Below are positions 63,496 through 64,000 of a DNA stretch of 64,000 nucleotides, piece after piece (the stretch's first letter is position 1; every line of letters starts with the position of its first letter). The DNA lies in NCBI GenBank assembly GCA_947502645.1, contig CANNAD010000001.1, forward strand, positions 496,001 through 560,000. Reading direction: 5' to 3'. Both the position numbers and the translations under genes were made by a program. This DNA is from an uncultured Micrococcaceae bacterium. Lineage in GTDB: Bacteria; Actinomycetota; Actinomycetes; Actinomycetales; Micrococcaceae. Under the pieces are notes generated by a model. It made no database searches, was not told the DNA's origin, and worked only from the letters and a program-made list of their open reading frames with translations.

Positions 63496-64000
63496 ATGAG
63501 CGCACCAACCGCCGAACCGGCACTTGAGCAGCGTCCCGTCAGTCGCCGCCAGATAGCAGCATGGGCTTCCTGGGACTGGGGTTCAGCAGCATTCAACGCC
63601 ATCATGACCACCTTCGTGTTCACCGTCTACCTGACCACCACGAAGGAGTTCGGCGGAGAAGAGTACGTCTCACAAGTACTTGGTTCGGCGCTCACCATCG
63701 CCGGATTCCTCATCGCGGTGCTCGCTCCGGTGGTAGGCCAGAGATCCGACGCAGGCGGCAAACGCAAGCTGTGGCTGGGCGTCAACAGTGCGCTGGTGGT
63801 CATCCTGACTGCGCTGTGTTTCTTCGTCTATCCCGAACCGCAGTTCCTGCTTCTGGCCGTCACGCTGCTGGCCGCAGCCAACGTTTTCATGGAGTTCGCG
63901 GGCGTGAATTACAACGCCATGCTGCTGCAGATTTCAACACCGTCCACGATCGGGAAGATCAGCGGCTTCGGCTGGGGCATGGGTTACGTGGGCGGAATCC
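63496..64000 (+). CDS. MFS transporter, UMF1/Atg22-like, 3' truncated by window
   Basis: 168 codons visible from ATG 63496, running off the window. The start MSAPTAEPALEQRPVSRRQIAAWASWDWGSAAFNAIMTTF contains W-A-x-x-D-W-x-x-x-A-F, the first-helix signature of the UMF1 family. Later GVNYNAMLLQIS and GKISGFGWGMGYVGG are also typical. Six or so helices are seen. Efflux or vacuolar-type transporters; substrate unknown. Divergent to the mrp operon. Confidence 0.85.
   Translation, partial: MSAPTAEPALEQRPVSRRQIAAWASWDWGSAAFNAIMTTFVFTVYLTTTKEFGGEEYVSQVLGSALTIAGFLIAVLAPVVGQRSDAGGKRKLWLGVNSALVVILTALCFFVYPEPQFLLLAVTLLAAANVFMEFAGVNYNAMLLQISTPSTIGKISGFGWGMGYVGGI

Overview
The window is chromosomal DNA of a high-GC Gram-positive actinobacterium, most likely Micrococcaceae (Arthrobacter, Pseudarthrobacter or a relative). 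The evidence is a dnaK-grpE-dnaJ-hspR operon with HspR/HAIR operators, a purF-purM pair followed by a DUF3073 gene, a septum-formation-type membrane protein, a fused MrpAB antiporter subunit, and many start codons with a TANNNT hexamer exactly 6 bp upstream, the pattern of leaderless actinobacterial transcripts. The assignment is from gene content only; no alignment was run.

Region 1-12.9 kb: the 3' part of a class A penicillin-binding protein, a membrane-anchored metallophosphoesterase, a heterodimeric ABC exporter with one degenerate ATP site, an SdpI-like protein, tRNA-Pro(CGG), an anchored HNH/Excalibur nuclease, an APC permease with a universal stress protein, and purD-purC. Region 12.9-24 kb: a sulfite-oxidase-like molybdoenzyme, an asparaginase, a sterol-carrier-like protein, purF-purM, DUF3073, a septum-formation-related protein, clpB under a HAIR box, and hutD.

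Region 24-34.3 kb is the rearranged part. A PBP2-like lipoprotein and a DUF2254 membrane protein are followed by a decayed partial second copy of the same pair. That copy is split by about 1.6 kb of AT-richer DNA carrying an unrecognised two-gene unit (a secreted protein and a small cytosolic protein). Next come a frameshifted IS110-family element and an IS3-like element whose transposase has lost the catalytic glutamate. Both sit between the two arms of a palindromic intergenic repeat. A DEAD-box helicase and a GmrSD-like DUF262/DUF1524 protein (probable modification-dependent restriction) follow.

Region 36.8-53.6 kb: trmB, a secreted SLH-domain metalloprotease, a DUF4287/DUF5655 protein, a DUF3060 lipoprotein, hspR-dnaJ-grpE-dnaK, an LGFP-repeat protein, a secreted serine protease, a LysE exporter, a low-molecular-weight phosphatase, a P-loop kinase/PabB fusion with PabC (p-aminobenzoate synthesis), and an unknown membrane protein. 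Region 53.6-64 kb: a YkoEDC-type ECF thiamine-precursor transporter under a TPP riboswitch with a visible ribosome-binding-site hairpin, a DUF4235 protein, a complete mrpABCDEFG Na+/H+ antiporter operon, and the start of a UMF1-type MFS transporter cut by the window end.

Functionally, most of the window is housekeeping: cell wall, purine and folate synthesis, chaperones, ion homeostasis. The accessory material is concentrated at 27.4-36.7 kb. No CRISPR array, prophage or large biosynthetic cluster was seen. The best candidates for undescribed biology are the secreted-protein pair at 28.25-29.41 kb, the kinase-PabB fusion, the DUF262 restriction-like gene, and the palindromic repeat that coincides with several rearrangement points.
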